A stretch of DNA of 64,000 bases from Pseudohalocynthiibacter aestuariivivens (GTDB taxonomy: Bacteria; Pseudomonadota; Alphaproteobacteria; Rhodobacterales; Rhodobacteraceae): positions 2,542,001-2,606,000 of the forward strand of contig NZ_CP049037.1 of NCBI RefSeq assembly GCF_011040495.1. Direction: 5' to 3'. The notes beneath the pieces are model-generated. The model made no database searches. It saw only the letters and a list, made by a program, of their open reading frames with translations, and was not told the DNA's origin. Shown piece by piece: positions 52,886 through 61,557 of this stretch (positions are counted from its first letter, which is position 1; every line of letters begins with the position of its first letter). Both the position numbers and the translations under genes were made by a program.

Positions 52886-54063
52886 TGAAACCGCTGGATG
52901 GAATTAAGGTCGTTGACTTCTCGCGCGTTCTGGCGGGGCCGATGGCAACGCAGATCATGTCCGATCAGGGCGCGGAGGTCATAAAGGTCGAGCGCCCCGG
53001 AACGGGAGATGAATCCCGCAGCTTCGAGCCTGCCTTCGACGGCGGGCAGAGCGCCTATTTCTGTGCCTTTAACCGAGGCAAGAAATCCGTCGCCATCGAC
53101 CTCAGGAGCGAGGAAGGGCGGCAGATCGCCCTCGATCTTGCTGCTCAGGCCGATGTCATCGTCGAGAATTTCCTGCCGGGTGGCATGGAAAAGCTGGGGT
53201 TGGGCTATGATACCGTCAGCGCGCGCAATCCTGCCGTCATCTATATTTCGAACACCGGGTTTGGGCAGACCGGACCGTACAAGGACCGCAAGGGCTATGA
53301 CACGGTGTTTCAGGCGCTTTCGGGGGTCATCGACCTGACGGGGCATCCCGATGGGGCGCCTGCCAAGGTTGGGGTGCCGTTTGCTGACATGACTTCGGGC
53401 CTCTGGATCGTGATCGCCGCCATGACCGGGCTTCTGGGGCGCGCTACATCGGGGCGCGGCTGCCATGTCGATCTGGCGATGATGGACGTTCAGGTTAGTC
53501 TTCTGAGCTTGCCGACCATGTGGTGGTTCGCACAGCGGCGCGAGCCGACCCGGACTGGTACGGAACATCTGGGTCGTGTCCCAAGCGCGGCCTTCGAATG
53601 CCGCGACGGAGAATGGGTTTTCATTTCTGCGAGCGACCAGCATTGGCCGGCCGTCTGTGACGTGCTGGACCTCGATGCGCCCGAGTGGATGGACAAGAAC
53701 GCCATGCGCGTGGAGCGCCGGGACGAGGTCATGTCGATGCTGCGGGCCGCGATCCTGCCTTGGGCGCGCGGCGAGCTTGCCGATATGCTGCGGGCGGCCG
53801 GCGTTCCCGCTGGAGAGGTCAACACGGTGCCGGAGATCCTCGACGATCCGCACATCCGGTTCCGTGGCATGGTCGCCGAGTTCGACGACCCGGACCGGGG
53901 CGAAACACAGTGCCTTGCAACGCCGGGCCGGTTTTCGGGCTACGATCCGATCGAATTTCTCGCGCCCCCAAAACTGGGCGCGGATACCGACGCGGTTTTG
54001 CGCTCGCTCGGCGTCGACGGTACGAGATTGACGGAATTGAGAGACAAGGGAGTGGTGGCATGA
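52885..54063 (+). CDS. Family III CoA-transferase (CaiB/BaiF)
   Basis: The 392-residue protein starts with KVVDFSRVLAGPMATQIMSD and has the nucleotide region FNRGKKSVAIDLRSEEGRQI and PFADMTSGLW, where D168 matches the catalytic Asp of formyl-CoA transferase. It moves CoA between acids, so it can activate the pathway acid with the CoA of a later product. It overlaps the crotonase genes on both sides (one base, then four bases), so it is made with them. Confidence 0.88.
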   Translation: MKPLDGIKVVDFSRVLAGPMATQIMSDQGAEVIKVERPGTGDESRSFEPAFDGGQSAYFCAFNRGKKSVAIDLRSEEGRQIALDLAAQADVIVENFLPGGMEKLGLGYDTVSARNPAVIYISNTGFGQTGPYKDRKGYDTVFQALSGVIDLTGHPDGAPAKVGVPFADMTSGLWIVIAAMTGLLGRATSGRGCHVDLAMMDVQVSLLSLPTMWWFAQRREPTRTGTEHLGRVPSAAFECRDGEWVFISASDQHWPAVCDVLDLDAPEWMDKNAMRVERRDEVMSMLRAAILPWARGELADMLRAAGVPAGEVNTVPEILDDPHIRFRGMVAEFDDPDRGETQCLATPGRFSGYDPIEFLAPPKLGADTDAVLRSLGVDGTRLTELRDKGVVA

Positions 54064-54824
54064 CAGAGAAGTCCGACCTCGTGAAGGTGGAACGGCGAGG
54101 GGCCGTCTGTGAGGTCGTCATCGACCGAGTTGCCGCCCGGAATGCCGTGAACCTCGAACTTTGTCACAAGTTGCACGAGGTCTTTTCCGGATTTGAAATG
54201 GGCGAAGACATTCGTGCGGTGCTGCTCCGCTCAGAGGGGCCGGTTTTCTGCGCCGGTGCCGATCTGAAAGAACGGAATGGCCGTGACGAGGCATGGGTGA
54301 TCGCCCGTCGCCAAGCCGCGTTCAGGGCGTACATGTCTATCGAAACCTGCCCGCTTCCCGTGCTCTGCGCAGTGCAGGGGCCCGTGGTGGGTTCGGGTGG
54401 CGAAATTGCCATGGCCAGCGATTTCATCGTGGCCTCGGACAAGGCGACCTTCCTGTTTCCCGAACCGCAATGGGGCACCGTCGGCGCGACTCAGAGGCTG
54501 CAGCGTGTGATCGGGGTGTCGAACGCGAAGGAGTTACTCTTCACCAGTCGGAAAATGGGCGTGAACGAGGCCCACGCGCGCGGCCTCGTGGCGCGCGTCC
54601 TACCTGCGGATGGGTTTCTTGATGCCGCCCGTGATATTGCCGCCAAGGTGGCCGAGGCGCCGCATCTTGCCATGCAACTGACGAAACGGGCGGTTGATGA
54701 GGGCGGACGAACAGATCTGGCTTCGGGCATCGAGATAGAACTGGGCGCGATTCGTCAGGTCCTGAGTAACAGCAATTGGCGTGCGGGGATCGAACGGTTC
54801 AACAATGAGGTGGGCAATGGCTGA
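54060..54824 (+). CDS. Enoyl-CoA hydratase/isomerase family protein (copy 2)
   Basis: The 254-residue crotonase has the first oxyanion loop GPVFCAGADLKERNG and the second GPVVGSGGEIAMASDFIV. Both catalytic Glu positions are filled: E115 in GSGGEIAM and E135 in FPEPQWGT, so a classical hydratase is possible. It overlaps the CoA-transferase by four bases and the acyl-CoA synthetase by eight. It differs from copy 1 in the active site, which suggests two distinct steps. Confidence 0.87.
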   Translation: MTEKSDLVKVERRGAVCEVVIDRVAARNAVNLELCHKLHEVFSGFEMGEDIRAVLLRSEGPVFCAGADLKERNGRDEAWVIARRQAAFRAYMSIETCPLPVLCAVQGPVVGSGGEIAMASDFIVASDKATFLFPEPQWGTVGATQRLQRVIGVSNAKELLFTSRKMGVNEAHARGLVARVLPADGFLDAARDIAAKVAEAPHLAMQLTKRAVDEGGRTDLASGIEIELGAIRQVLSNSNWRAGIERFNNEVGNG

Positions 54825-56436
54825 CGTGCCGTCCATTCGAGAGGGGTTGCTTTGCCCGGTGACAGCCGCCGGGGCACTGGCGCGCGCCTGCAGCCTGGCC
54901 CCTGATGTGGAAGCGATTGTCGCGCCTGACGGGCGCAGGACATATGCCGAACTGGCCGAAGACGTCGACCGGCTTCGCCGGTCACTGCACGCGCTTGGTG
55001 TCCGGCACGGGGATCACGTGGCGCTCTGCCTCGGCAACGGGGCGCAGTTCCACGGCCTCTTTCTGGCGCTTGCCACGATCGGTGCCGTGACCATTCCGGT
55101 CAACACACGTCTTCGCGCCGCCGAGATCGCGTATTGCCTACGTCAGTCGCGAGCGAAGTTCCTATTTGCCGCGGACCGCCTGTTGAGCAGCGATTTCACC
55201 GCCATACTGCGCGAGATTCTGGGAAACGAACCGCTTCCTTGCACCGACCTGCCGGATCTGGAAACCGTAGTTCTCAACGGGACGGCCGACGCGCCATGGG
55301 CGCGAAGCTGGGCGACATTCGAGGGTGAAGTGTCTGACGAGCCGCCCGGTGCCTCGGCGTCGGACGACGTCATCCTGATTCAGTACACCTCGGGGAGTAC
55401 CGGGTTTCCGAAGGGGGTCATGCTGCGCCAGCACAGCCTTCTCACGAACGGGTTCGTATCGGCGCTGCGGATGGGGCTTCGGGCCGGCGACCGCTTTCAT
55501 TCTGCCCGACCGTTCTTTCACGTGGCTGGAACCTCGCTGTCGATCATGGCGTGCCTGCAACATGCTGTGACGCTGGTGACCATGGCGCGGTTTGACGCGG
55601 CCGAGGCGCTCGAGTTGATGGAAGCGGAGCGATGCACGCATTTCTCCGGCAATGACACGATGGCGCTGATGCTTCTCAACCACCCGGATCGACAATGTCG
55701 GGCTCTTACGCTGAGAGGCGGCTGGGTCGCCGGTTCGCAAGCCGTTTTGAAGCGGGTCGTTCACGAACTCGGGGCCACACAATGCGTCTCCGGGTATGGG
55801 TTGTCGGAAGCGTCGCCCAATATCGCGCAATCCTGCTGGTGGGAACCGGAGGATATCAGAACGACAGGGTTAATGCGGCCGCAGCCCGGCCTTGACGTTC
55901 GGATCGTCGACCCGCAAACCGGAGATGTGCAGCAGGCTGGCGGACGCGGAGAGATCCAGGTGCGCGGCTGGTCAGTTATGGAAGCCTATTTTGACATGCC
56001 GGAGAATACAGCCGAAACGCTCAGCGATGAGGGCTGGTTGTCGACCGGCGATCTGGGGGCGCTCTCTGCCGATGGGCGGCTGGCGTTTCTCGGGCGCCTG
56101 AAGAATATCGTCAGGGTGGGCGGCGAAAATGTCTCGCCCGAAGAGGTCGAGGACCTTCTCCATCGCCACCCGGCCATCCGGCTGGCCCAGGTTGTTGGCG
56201 TGCCGGATGAGCGCCTCGTTGAGGTCTGTGCGGCGTTCATCGTTCTCAACGAGGGCCACGCGATGGATGCCGAAACCCTTGGTGACTGGGCAAAGCAGAA
56301 CATGGCCGGGTTCAAGATCCCGCGCCATGTCTGGTTCGTGGAGGGGTTCGAGGATATCGGCATGACGGCGAGTTCAAAGGTCCAGAAAAACAAGCTGGCC
56401 GCGCATGCCCGGTGGCTGCTGTCGGAGAAAGCCTGA
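54817..56436 (+). CDS. AMP-dependent acyl-CoA synthetase/ligase
   Basis: The 539-residue ligase activates a carboxylic acid as acyl-AMP and then acyl-CoA. The P-loop YTSGSTGFPKG starts near residue 190. VSGYGLSEASPNIAQSC, the hinge STGDLGALSADGRLAFLGR and VGGENVSPEEVEDLL follow, and the C-terminal SSKVQKNKL holds the likely catalytic Lys. The start ATG 54817 lies within the end of the crotonase gene. It is coupled to the nitronate monooxygenase gene by one shared base. With the CoA-transferase it means that the pathway has two ways to make CoA esters. Confidence 0.88.
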   Translation: MADVPSIREGLLCPVTAAGALARACSLAPDVEAIVAPDGRRTYAELAEDVDRLRRSLHALGVRHGDHVALCLGNGAQFHGLFLALATIGAVTIPVNTRLRAAEIAYCLRQSRAKFLFAADRLLSSDFTAILREILGNEPLPCTDLPDLETVVLNGTADAPWARSWATFEGEVSDEPPGASASDDVILIQYTSGSTGFPKGVMLRQHSLLTNGFVSALRMGLRAGDRFHSARPFFHVAGTSLSIMACLQHAVTLVTMARFDAAEALELMEAERCTHFSGNDTMALMLLNHPDRQCRALTLRGGWVAGSQAVLKRVVHELGATQCVSGYGLSEASPNIAQSCWWEPEDIRTTGLMRPQPGLDVRIVDPQTGDVQQAGGRGEIQVRGWSVMEAYFDMPENTAETLSDEGWLSTGDLGALSADGRLAFLGRLKNIVRVGGENVSPEEVEDLLHRHPAIRLAQVVGVPDERLVEVCAAFIVLNEGHAMDAETLGDWAKQNMAGFKIPRHVWFVEGFEDIGMTASSKVQKNKLAAHARWLLSEKA

Positions 56437-57398
56437 TGCAGATCCAGACGGACGTCACACGCCTTTTTGGCATCGATCTGCCAATCCTTCAGGCCGGTAT
56501 GTCGTGGGCATCATCCTGTAGCGCCCTGCCGCTTGCCGTCAGCAGCGCAGGCGGCTTGGGCGTGCTGGCTGTTGGCCCCATGTATCTCGACGCAATCGAC
56601 CAGTGCATCGACGAGATCAGGGCCGGGACCGACAAACCTTTCGCTGTTAACATGCCGCTCTACCGCAAGGGTGCGGAAGAAGTGCTGGACCTGCTCGAAG
56701 CAAAGCGCATTCCGGCAATCATCGCCTCGCAGGGGGGGCCGAAGAAGTATCTCGACCGTTTCAAGGCGATCGGCACGAAATGCATTCATGTCGTTGCCGG
56801 CGAGGAACACGCCGTCAAGGCCATGAACGCCGGTGTCGACGGTTTGGTGGTTGTCGGTGGCGAAGCGGGCGGGCATCCGCCGCCGTCGCTGGTGTCGACC
56901 CTTGTTTTGGTGCGTGCGATTTCCAAGGTCACGGGCGGGCGTATCCCCTTGATTGCGTCAGGTGGTTTAGCGGATGGTCGCGGTCTTCTGGCGGCCCTAT
57001 CGTTGGGCGCAGGGGCTGCCAACTTTGGCACGCGGTTCATGGCAACGCCCGAGGCGAACGTGTCGGACGGCTACAAGCAGGCAGTGCTGCGCGCCGGGGT
57101 GTCGGATACGCGCACGGTCGGCAGCGGGCTCGGGATGATCCGGGTGATCGAAAACAGGTTCTCCGACCGCATGCTGGAGCTTGAAAGGCAGGGGGCAGAC
57201 CTAGAAAGCCGGAAAGACGTATTCATGGCATCGAGCCTCAAGATGGCCGCGTTCGACGGGGATGTCGAGGAGGGTAAGCTGGAAGCCGGCCAAAGCACGG
57301 GCCTTGTCGAGCGGGTGATGCCGGCGGCAGACGTCGTGGCGGAAATCGCGTCGGAATATGCCCGGGCCTTGGAAGAGCTTCCGCCGGCGGTGGTCTGA
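56436..57398 (+). CDS. Nitronate monooxygenase family flavoprotein
   Basis: The 320-residue protein has the FMN TIM barrel of the 2-nitropropane dioxygenase/nitronate monooxygenase family. The sequence begins LPILQAGMSWASSCSALP, then VAGEEHAVKAMNAGVDGLVV and GGEAGGHPPP with the family His (H147), followed by PLIASGGLADGRGLLAALSL, the FMN phosphate loop. Members oxidise nitronates such as propionate 3-nitronate; others are enoyl reductases. It lies in a CoA-ester gene run, so a reductase role is possible. It shares one base with each neighbour. Confidence 0.85.
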   Translation: MQIQTDVTRLFGIDLPILQAGMSWASSCSALPLAVSSAGGLGVLAVGPMYLDAIDQCIDEIRAGTDKPFAVNMPLYRKGAEEVLDLLEAKRIPAIIASQGGPKKYLDRFKAIGTKCIHVVAGEEHAVKAMNAGVDGLVVVGGEAGGHPPPSLVSTLVLVRAISKVTGGRIPLIASGGLADGRGLLAALSLGAGAANFGTRFMATPEANVSDGYKQAVLRAGVSDTRTVGSGLGMIRVIENRFSDRMLELERQGADLESRKDVFMASSLKMAAFDGDVEEGKLEAGQSTGLVERVMPAADVVAEIASEYARALEELPPAVV

Positions 57399-58414
57399 TG
57401 CGCGCGTTCTTTGATCACGATCAGCTCCTGCACCGACCCCTGACGCGTTTGGCGGGTGGCGAACTCAGAGCGACCGTCGAAACGCCCGAACGCGCGGAAC
57501 GCCTCCTCGCGGCGCTGCGCTCGGCTGATGTCGACATCGCCGCGCCGGGCATGTACCCGGAAGATCTCCTCGAGCGGGTTCACAGCGCGGAATATCTCGA
57601 CTTCTTACGCAATGGGTTCGAAGAGTGGTCGAAGCATTCTGGCAATGGTCCGGAAATGCGCGCGAGTGCGCATCCGGTGCGGGCGCAGGCGCGTATCCCA
57701 CGGGATATCCTTGGCCGGGCCGGGTATTTTCAGGCCGATGCAAGTTGTGTGGTGACGGCCGGAACCTGGCAGGCAGCGAGGGCGTCGGCCATGACGGCGC
57801 TCGCGTCGGTAGAACACGTACTGCGGTCAGGAGAGGTTGCCTATGGTCTTTGCCGCCCTCCGGGGCACCACGCCGCGCGTGATCTGGCTGGTGGGTTTTG
57901 CTATCTCAACAATTCGGTGATTGCGGCAGAGATGGCCGTGGCGCAGGGTTTGCGTGTGGCGATACTCGACGTGGATGTGCACCACGGAAATGGCACGCAG
58001 GCCTTGTTCTATGACCGCGAAAACGTGCTGACGGTCTCCCTGCACGGCGCGCCCGAGGATCTCTACCCGTATTACAGCGGGTATGCGGATGAAACTGGTA
58101 TAGGGGCTGGCGAGGGAAGGAACCTCAACCTTCCACTTCCGTTGATGTCGGGTATTGATGTGTGGCAGGCGGCGATGAACAGCGCGCGTTCTGCGATCGG
58201 GACATTCAAGCCGGACCTGATGGTCATTGCCCTCGGGCTGGACGCTTTCGTGGGCGACCCTTTCGCGTGCATGGCGCTTGAAACTGATGATTTCGCGAGG
58301 CTGGGAGAGATGAGCCGGTACGCCTGCCCGACAGTCATCATCCAAGAGGGGGGATATCCAACAGATGCACTCGGCGCTAACCTGCTCCGCTTTCTCGAGG
58401 GCCTTGTCGGTTAA
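57398..58414 (+). CDS. Histone deacetylase-like amidohydrolase (acetylpolyamine amidohydrolase type)
   Basis: The 338-residue protein has the arginase/deacetylase fold. It has PPGHHAARD with H157 and H158, GGFCYLNNSVIAAEMA, the metal site DVDVHHGNGTQ (D191 to H196), GEGRNLNLPLPL and a second-metal-side D282 in LGLDAFVGD. It cleaves an amide from an acylated amine, as acetylpolyamine amidohydrolases do. In this cluster with a polyamine-type importer it may be the first step on the imported amide. Its stop overlaps the convergent MarR gene by four bases. Confidence 0.88.
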   Translation: MRAFFDHDQLLHRPLTRLAGGELRATVETPERAERLLAALRSADVDIAAPGMYPEDLLERVHSAEYLDFLRNGFEEWSKHSGNGPEMRASAHPVRAQARIPRDILGRAGYFQADASCVVTAGTWQAARASAMTALASVEHVLRSGEVAYGLCRPPGHHAARDLAGGFCYLNNSVIAAEMAVAQGLRVAILDVDVHHGNGTQALFYDRENVLTVSLHGAPEDLYPYYSGYADETGIGAGEGRNLNLPLPLMSGIDVWQAAMNSARSAIGTFKPDLMVIALGLDAFVGDPFACMALETDDFARLGEMSRYACPTVIIQEGGYPTDALGANLLRFLEGLVG

Positions 58415-58977
58415 GGCTCTTCGAAGAAACTTGCTGGTTCCGTCGTCTCCTCGTAGGTGTCCGTGACGTCCTGCTTGAGTTCTTCGAGGTAATGGAACGA
58501 CGAATTGATTGCCTTTCCGAGAAGGGACATCAGCTGGACGCGTTCCTCATCGGTGAGCCCTTCCAGCATCTTTCGGTTCCGGATGCGCGACTGGGCCAGA
58601 ACCTGCTGGACAAGATCTGCGCCCGTCTCAGTCAGAGAAAGCAGGGTGCTTCGCTTGTCGCTTGGATGGCGCTTTCGCTGAATGTATCCGCGCTTCGACA
58701 GGTCCGCGATAAGACGGCTGGTCTGGCTCTTTTGGATCCCGGCCCGTTGGGCGAGGATATAGAGCGGCGCGTCGCCGAGAAAGTCGAGCACGGCCAAGGC
58801 GCGCCATTCCTGCACGGTCAGCTGGAAATCGTCCAGCATGTAACGCGTTGCGATGCGTGATGAAACAGAGGCCAGCCGTTGCAGGTTGTAGGAAAACAAG
58901 TGCCGGACGTCCGAGGATTCGTCACCTATTCCATCAAGGGAAGGCTTGGCCTTTACTGCGGCGGGTGATCTGCTCAT
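58411..58977 (-). CDS. MarR family transcriptional regulator
   Basis: The 188-residue protein has the winged-helix pattern LTVQEWRALAVLDFLGDAPL, LAQRAGIQKSQTSRLIADLS and KRGYIQRKRHPSDKRSTLLS, with flanking helices for the dimer. It probably senses an aromatic acid, CoA ester or other metabolite of the island. The start ATG 58977 is preferred over a TTG at 59040, as the site at 59039-59063, the weakest of the three shared repeats, would overlap the longer start. Convergent with the amidohydrolase gene, it may repress the genes preceded by the repeats at 44615 and 61477. Confidence 0.85.
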   Translation of the reverse strand: MSRSPAAVKAKPSLDGIGDESSDVRHLFSYNLQRLASVSSRIATRYMLDDFQLTVQEWRALAVLDFLGDAPLYILAQRAGIQKSQTSRLIADLSKRGYIQRKRHPSDKRSTLLSLTETGADLVQQVLAQSRIRNRKMLEGLTDEERVQLMSLLGKAINSSFHYLEELKQDVTDTYEETTEPASFFEEP

Positions 58978-59038
58978 GTCGATGACGTGGTCCTTTGCCG
59001 AATGGCTGCGGGTTGCGAATGCAACACTGATTGTGCGC

Positions 59039-59063
59039 AATTGGTAGACTTTGTCAACTATAT
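59039..59063. promoter_or_regulatory. Shared catabolic operator, site 3 (weak)
   Basis: AATTGGTAG-ACTTTGT-CAACTATAT keeps the right half (CAACNATAT) exactly and the left half loosely compared with the sites at 44615 and 61477. It lies about 60 bases before the MarR gene start, as expected for autoregulation. Supported only by similarity and position. Confidence 0.5.
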
Positions 59064-59125
59064 GGGTGCAGGTTGTATTATATGTGGCGGTGGAAATGGT
59101 CGACAGCGATTTTCATGCTGCCGCT

Positions 59126-60484
59126 TTAGAGCCCGGCTTTTACCTCCTTTATCGCCTCGTTCATGATACGCCCGATTTCGTCGATTTGTTCGGCGGTGAC
59201 GATCAGGGGTGGCGCCAGAGCGATGGCGTTTCCCAAGGCGCGGCAGACGAGACCAAGTCGGAAGGCAGCGTCTTGCATTTTCGCGGGAACACCCTCTTCC
59301 GCGAGAAACGGCGCCCGGCTGTCTTTATCGCTCACGATCTCGATCCCCCACATGAGGCCGACGCCCCGGACCTCACCTACGAGCGGATGGTCGCGAAGCG
59401 GGGCGAGCACGCTCTCCATTCGCTCACCAAGAGCAGCCACGCCGTCGATCACGCCGTCTTCGTCGTAGATGCGCAGGGTTTCATTTGCCACGGCACAGGC
59501 AACGGGATGGGCGCCATAGGTGTAGCCGTGCCCGAAGACGCCGATTTTGCGGCTTTGCGCTAGCATCGTCTGGTATATGGGTTCCGAGATCAGAACGGCG
59601 GAGAGCGGCACGTATGCCGCGGTCAATGCTTTGGCGCAGGTGATGAGGTCGGGTTTGAGCCCGAATGTCTGACTGCCCCACCACGCACCGGTTCTTCCGA
59701 ACGCGGTGATCACCTCGTCGGCGACCATGAGCACATCGTACTTGTCGAGCACCGCCTGAACCTTTTCGAAATAGCCCGCAGGCGGAAGCACAACTCCGCC
59801 TGTTCCCATGGCCGGTTCGGCAAAGAAGGCGGCAACCGTCTCCGGACCTTCGGCGAGGATCAGGTCTTCGATCTCCTGCGCGAGGCGGGTCGAGAATGCC
59901 TCCTCGGACTCACCCGGACGCCCTTCGCGATAGAAATGAGGGCAGGTAACTTTCAGGAATCCGTCAAGCGGCAGGCGCCAGTCCGTATGCAGGTGGGGCA
60001 GGCCGGTGATGCTGGCCGAGGCGACAGAGGTGCCGTGATAGCCACGCTCGCGCGAGATGATCTTGCGCTTTTCCGGGCGGCCCTGTGCCGCGAAGTGATA
60101 CCAGATCAGTTTCACGGCCGTATCGTTGGCCTCTGAGCCAGAGCTTTGAAACAGCACCTTAGACATGGGCACCGGCGAAATCTCGAGCAGTTTCGCGGCC
60201 AGATCGATCGCTGGCTCGGTGCCGCGATGAGCGAAGTTCTGATAATAAGGCAGAGTATCGAATTGCCTCGCGGCGGCCTTGGCCAGCCGGTCATCCTTCA
60301 GCCCGAGCGAGGTGCACCACAGGCCGGACATGCCCTCGATGTAACTCTTGCCGTTGATATCGGTGACGATTGAACCGTCGCCCGACGCCATGACCACCGG
60401 CCCGCACTTTTCGTGCTGTTCTAGGTTCGTCTGGGGGTGAATCTGACTTTGAATGTCACGTGTGGCGATCGAATTCGACAGCAT
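59126..60484 (-). CDS. Class III aminotransferase (omega-amino acid or amine : pyruvate type)
   Basis: The 452-residue PLP enzyme has the class III pattern. It has YIEGMSGLWCTSLGLKDDR, SSGSEANDTAVKLIWYH, the pocket SRERGYHGTS and VADEVITAFGRTG, and the PLP Lys in CAKALTAAYVPLSAV. The end has GLVCRALGNAIALAPPL. It resembles aminotransferases that act on terminal amines or omega-amino acids with pyruvate. It could produce the semialdehyde used by the aldehyde dehydrogenase at 44684. It is divergent from the LysR gene, 96 bases away, which probably regulates it. Confidence 0.9.
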   Translation of the reverse strand: MLSNSIATRDIQSQIHPQTNLEQHEKCGPVVMASGDGSIVTDINGKSYIEGMSGLWCTSLGLKDDRLAKAAARQFDTLPYYQNFAHRGTEPAIDLAAKLLEISPVPMSKVLFQSSGSEANDTAVKLIWYHFAAQGRPEKRKIISRERGYHGTSVASASITGLPHLHTDWRLPLDGFLKVTCPHFYREGRPGESEEAFSTRLAQEIEDLILAEGPETVAAFFAEPAMGTGGVVLPPAGYFEKVQAVLDKYDVLMVADEVITAFGRTGAWWGSQTFGLKPDLITCAKALTAAYVPLSAVLISEPIYQTMLAQSRKIGVFGHGYTYGAHPVACAVANETLRIYDEDGVIDGVAALGERMESVLAPLRDHPLVGEVRGVGLMWGIEIVSDKDSRAPFLAEEGVPAKMQDAAFRLGLVCRALGNAIALAPPLIVTAEQIDEIGRIMNEAIKEVKAGL

Positions 60485-60580
60485 GCGTCTGTTCTCCTTG
60501 CAGTTGCCCAGAGGATTCCATCGCGTTGATTAAATAACAATTCCACTTTATTTTTCCTCAGAGTAAAGCAGGAGTTTACA

Positions 60581-61480
60581 ATGAGCGCGCGCGATATCTT
60601 CAAGGGAATGCACGAGTTCCTTCTGGTCGGGCAGACCCGGAACTTCCGGAAAGCGGCAGAGATTATCGGGGTTTCGCCCGCCGCCGTGGGCGCCTCGGTC
60701 AAACAACTCGAGTCGCGACTGGACCAACAACTGTTTCACCGAACGACGCGCAGTGTGGAGTTCACACCGGCAGGGCGTTTGCTTTTCGGAAGGCTCAATC
60801 CATCGCTCGATCTTCTGGAAGATACGGTGCAGGAACTGTCTTCGCTGAAAACGTCGTTGTCCGGCGTGCTGCGCATTTCCGTGCAGAGCCTCGCTGTGGA
60901 ACCGGTTCTTGCTCCGGCGCTGGCGGAATTCAGAGAACGCTATCCGGACGTGCAGGTTGTGGTCGAAAGCCGCGAAGGAGCCATCGACATCATGCACGAC
61001 GGTGCGGATATCGGCATTCGTATCGGCCAGTATATTTCACCTGAGATGGTCGCAGTACCGGTCTCGCGCCCGACGCCTTGGCTGGTTGCCGGATCGACGG
61101 CGTTCCTTGAAAAGTACGGACGGCCGCAAGAGCCACGTGACATTCTGAATTTCCGCTGCATACGCCGTAGCTGGATTGATAGCGAACGACATTATCGTTG
61201 GGAGTTCGTTCAGAATGATCAGTCTATACGGATCGATCCGCCTGAGGGTCTGACAGTGACGGATTTTGCCACGGCGATTGGTCTCCTGACGCGAGATGCC
61301 GGACTGTGCTATATCACTGATGACATGTTTCGCGCCGCGCGCACGGTCGCACCCGTGGAACAGGTTTTGACGGATTACATGCCGCCGCCGGACCAGATCT
61401 ACGCGTATTACAGCCCAGGCATGAAGAACGTTCGGCGGGTATCAGTTTTTGTCGATACTCTGCGGCGCCGGATGAAATAA
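60581..61480 (+). CDS. LysR family transcriptional regulator
   Basis: The 299-residue protein has the LysR helix-turn-helix (TRNFRKAAEIIGVSPAAVGASVKQLESRLD) at residues 18-48 and a two-lobe effector domain (LRISVQSLAVEPVLAPALAE onwards), ending near DYMPPPDQIYAYYSPGM. It is divergent from the aminotransferase gene, the usual arrangement for LysR control of the neighbouring gene. Its stop codon overlaps the operator at 61477. Confidence 0.88.
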   Translation: MSARDIFKGMHEFLLVGQTRNFRKAAEIIGVSPAAVGASVKQLESRLDQQLFHRTTRSVEFTPAGRLLFGRLNPSLDLLEDTVQELSSLKTSLSGVLRISVQSLAVEPVLAPALAEFRERYPDVQVVVESREGAIDIMHDGADIGIRIGQYISPEMVAVPVSRPTPWLVAGSTAFLEKYGRPQEPRDILNFRCIRRSWIDSERHYRWEFVQNDQSIRIDPPEGLTVTDFATAIGLLTRDAGLCYITDDMFRAARTVAPVEQVLTDYMPPPDQIYAYYSPGMKNVRRVSVFVDTLRRRMK

Positions 61481-61501
61481 GGTTGATGTTAGCAACGATA
61501 T
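61477..61501. promoter_or_regulatory. Shared catabolic operator, site 2
   Basis: ATAAGGTTG-ATGTTAG-CAACGATAT has the same 9-7-9 layout as the site at 44615; a 17-base stretch of the two (GTTG, seven bases, CAACGATATAG) agrees except in part of the centre. It overlaps the LysR stop and lies 56 bases before an ATG with a strong ribosome site at 61558. Confidence 0.7.
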
Positions 61502-61557
61502 AGTAGATTTAGATATTGAATTAGGTTTTGAGGTCTCTGCCCCCAAAGGAGGACTGA

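Noticed and set aside
51190..56436. Leucine or itaconate degradation as the pathway of the CoA genes
   Set aside because: No methylcrotonyl-CoA carboxylase, isovaleryl-CoA dehydrogenase or citramalyl-CoA lyase gene is present, and the lyase-like protein lacks the catalytic Cys.
60520..60540. GTTGATTAAATAACAA before the LysR gene as a fourth copy of the shared operator
   Set aside because: The arms and the spacer length (9 instead of 7 between TTG and CAA) do not fit the 9-7-9 layout.
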